NCBI GenBank assembly: GCA_030684755.1
Contig: JAUXXN010000477.1
Coordinates: forward strand, 1 to 6,596
Length of the DNA: 6,596 bases
Source of the DNA: Hydrogenophaga sp.
GTDB taxonomy: Bacteria > Pseudomonadota > Gammaproteobacteria > Burkholderiales > Burkholderiaceae_C
Reading direction: 5' to 3'
In this document: positions 6,008 through 6,596 of the stretch, piece by piece
Numbering within the stretch: position 1 is the first letter of the stretch
How the letters are laid out: every line of letters begins with the position of its first letter
Made by a program: the position numbers and the translations under genes
The notes under the pieces: model-generated
Databases searched by the model: none
Told to the model about the DNA's origin: nothing
What the model saw: the letters and a program-made list of their open reading frames with translations, nothing else

Positions 6008-6596
6008 TCAGCGGTCCGCTGATTGCGGCCGAAAAAACCCGTCGTACAGGCGCAGCAGCTCGGGAAACTCCTGAGCAAAGCGTTCGCGGCTGACAAAGTA
6101 GGCCTCGCACGTCACGGCAAAGAATTCCGCAGGATCTTGCGCTGCATAAGCGTCGAGCCAAGGTTTTTCGCCGCCGAAACGTTCAGCAAGCGCCATGGTT
6201 TCGCGAAAGCGGTCGTAGGCGTCTTGCATGGTTTCTCGCCAGTGCTCTCGGGCTTCTGCGGGGGTGTTTAGGCCCATGAAGCCTTGGGGCAGCGGTGGTG
6301 CGCCGTCGGGGTGGTCGCCCGGGCGCATGCGGTGCATATCCATTTTGTGAACGAACTCGTGAATGACCACGTTGCTGCCATGCAGCGCAGCCTGGGCCGC
6401 ATGCGCCACTTCTTGCCAGCTCAGCATGATGGGACCTCGGTCCATGGCCTCGCCCGCCAATACCTCGCGGTAGCGGTGCACCACGCCGCTGCCGTCGGTC
6501 ACTTCGCGCTGCGCCACGGCGGCGCTGGGCTGCACCACGATGCCTACAAAATCGCCGTACCAGTCCAGTGATTCCAAGGGGTCGCTGCCCGGTCCT
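6008..6596 (-). CDS. mtfA: MtfA-like M90 zinc-dependent peptidase, 5' end outside window
   Basis: A metallopeptidase of family M90. In E. coli the homologue MtfA binds the glucose-PTS repressor Mlc (DgsA) and has Zn-dependent aminopeptidase activity. The frame is open from the right edge to TGA at 6010-6008: 195 residues are visible. By comparison with E. coli MtfA (265 aa) about 70 N-terminal residues are missing. The zinc site is intact: HEFVHKMD at visible residues 79-86 matches E. coli HEVAHKLD (H149, E150, H153), and E157 in 'DPAEFFAV' matches E212. The spacing between the two motifs is 15 residues longer than in E. coli, in a Gly/Pro-rich loop after HEFVH. It converges with the DUF349 gene, 70 bases apart. 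Whether an Mlc partner exists in this organism cannot be told, so the symbol is by family similarity. Confidence 0.9.
   Translation of the reverse strand, partial: GPGSDPLESLDWYGDFVGIVVQPSAAVAQREVTDGSGVVHRYREVLAGEAMDRGPIMLSWQEVAHAAQAALHGSNVVIHEFVHKMDMHRMRPGDHPDGAPPLPQGFMGLNTPAEAREHWRETMQDAYDRFRETMALAERFGGEKPWLDAYAAQDPAEFFAVTCEAYFVSRERFAQEFPELLRLYDGFFRPQSADR

Noticed and set aside
6009..6021. Palindrome CAGCGG-T-CCGCTG over the mtfA stop codon
   Set aside because: Short and GC-rich, with no T-run, and easily expected by chance in coding sequence of this composition.

Overview
The window looks like a chromosomal segment from a betaproteobacterium, most likely Burkholderiales and probably Comamonadaceae. 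The basis is protein similarity judged by eye: a SHMT with the betaproteobacterial '[24 protein letters not shown]'-type core, a long DUF349 protein typical of that order, and GC-rich codon use. The genus cannot be fixed from the sequence. No mobile element, CRISPR array, tRNA or rRNA was seen.

Layout, left to right. (1) 1-1059, minus strand: glyA (serine hydroxymethyltransferase), with its C-terminal ~60 residues lost at the left edge. (2) 1060-1384: the glyA leader. It carries a recognisable ZTP (pfl-motif) riboswitch aptamer (1113-1280, minus) whose 3' end can pair with the glyA ribosome binding site. Upstream of it (1299-1377) lies a cluster of three inverted repeats. (3) 1385-2293, minus: a membrane-anchored SLT-family lytic transglycosylase with a clear Shine-Dalgarno and a good sigma70-type promoter at 2443-2471. 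(4) 2472-3198: about 730 bases without a convincing gene. It holds a leftward intrinsic terminator (2607-2635) and a run of stable hairpins ending in a strong rightward intrinsic terminator (2735-2919), which together suggest an unidentified structured RNA or an attenuated leader. (5) 3199-5937, plus: a 912-residue DUF349 protein with a disordered Arg/Gly/Asp-rich segment. (6) 6008-6596, minus: the 3' part of an MtfA-like M90 zinc peptidase gene, convergent with the DUF349 gene.

The best understood unit is the glyA leader. GlyA makes 5,10-methylene-THF, which is converted to the 10-formyl-THF needed for purine synthesis. ZTP/ZMP accumulate when 10-formyl-THF runs short, so a ZTP aptamer that frees the glyA ribosome binding site would raise one-carbon supply when it is needed. 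The other genes (cell wall, DUF349, MtfA) show no obvious functional link to glyA or to each other. The least explained sequence is the hairpin-rich gap at 2607-2919.
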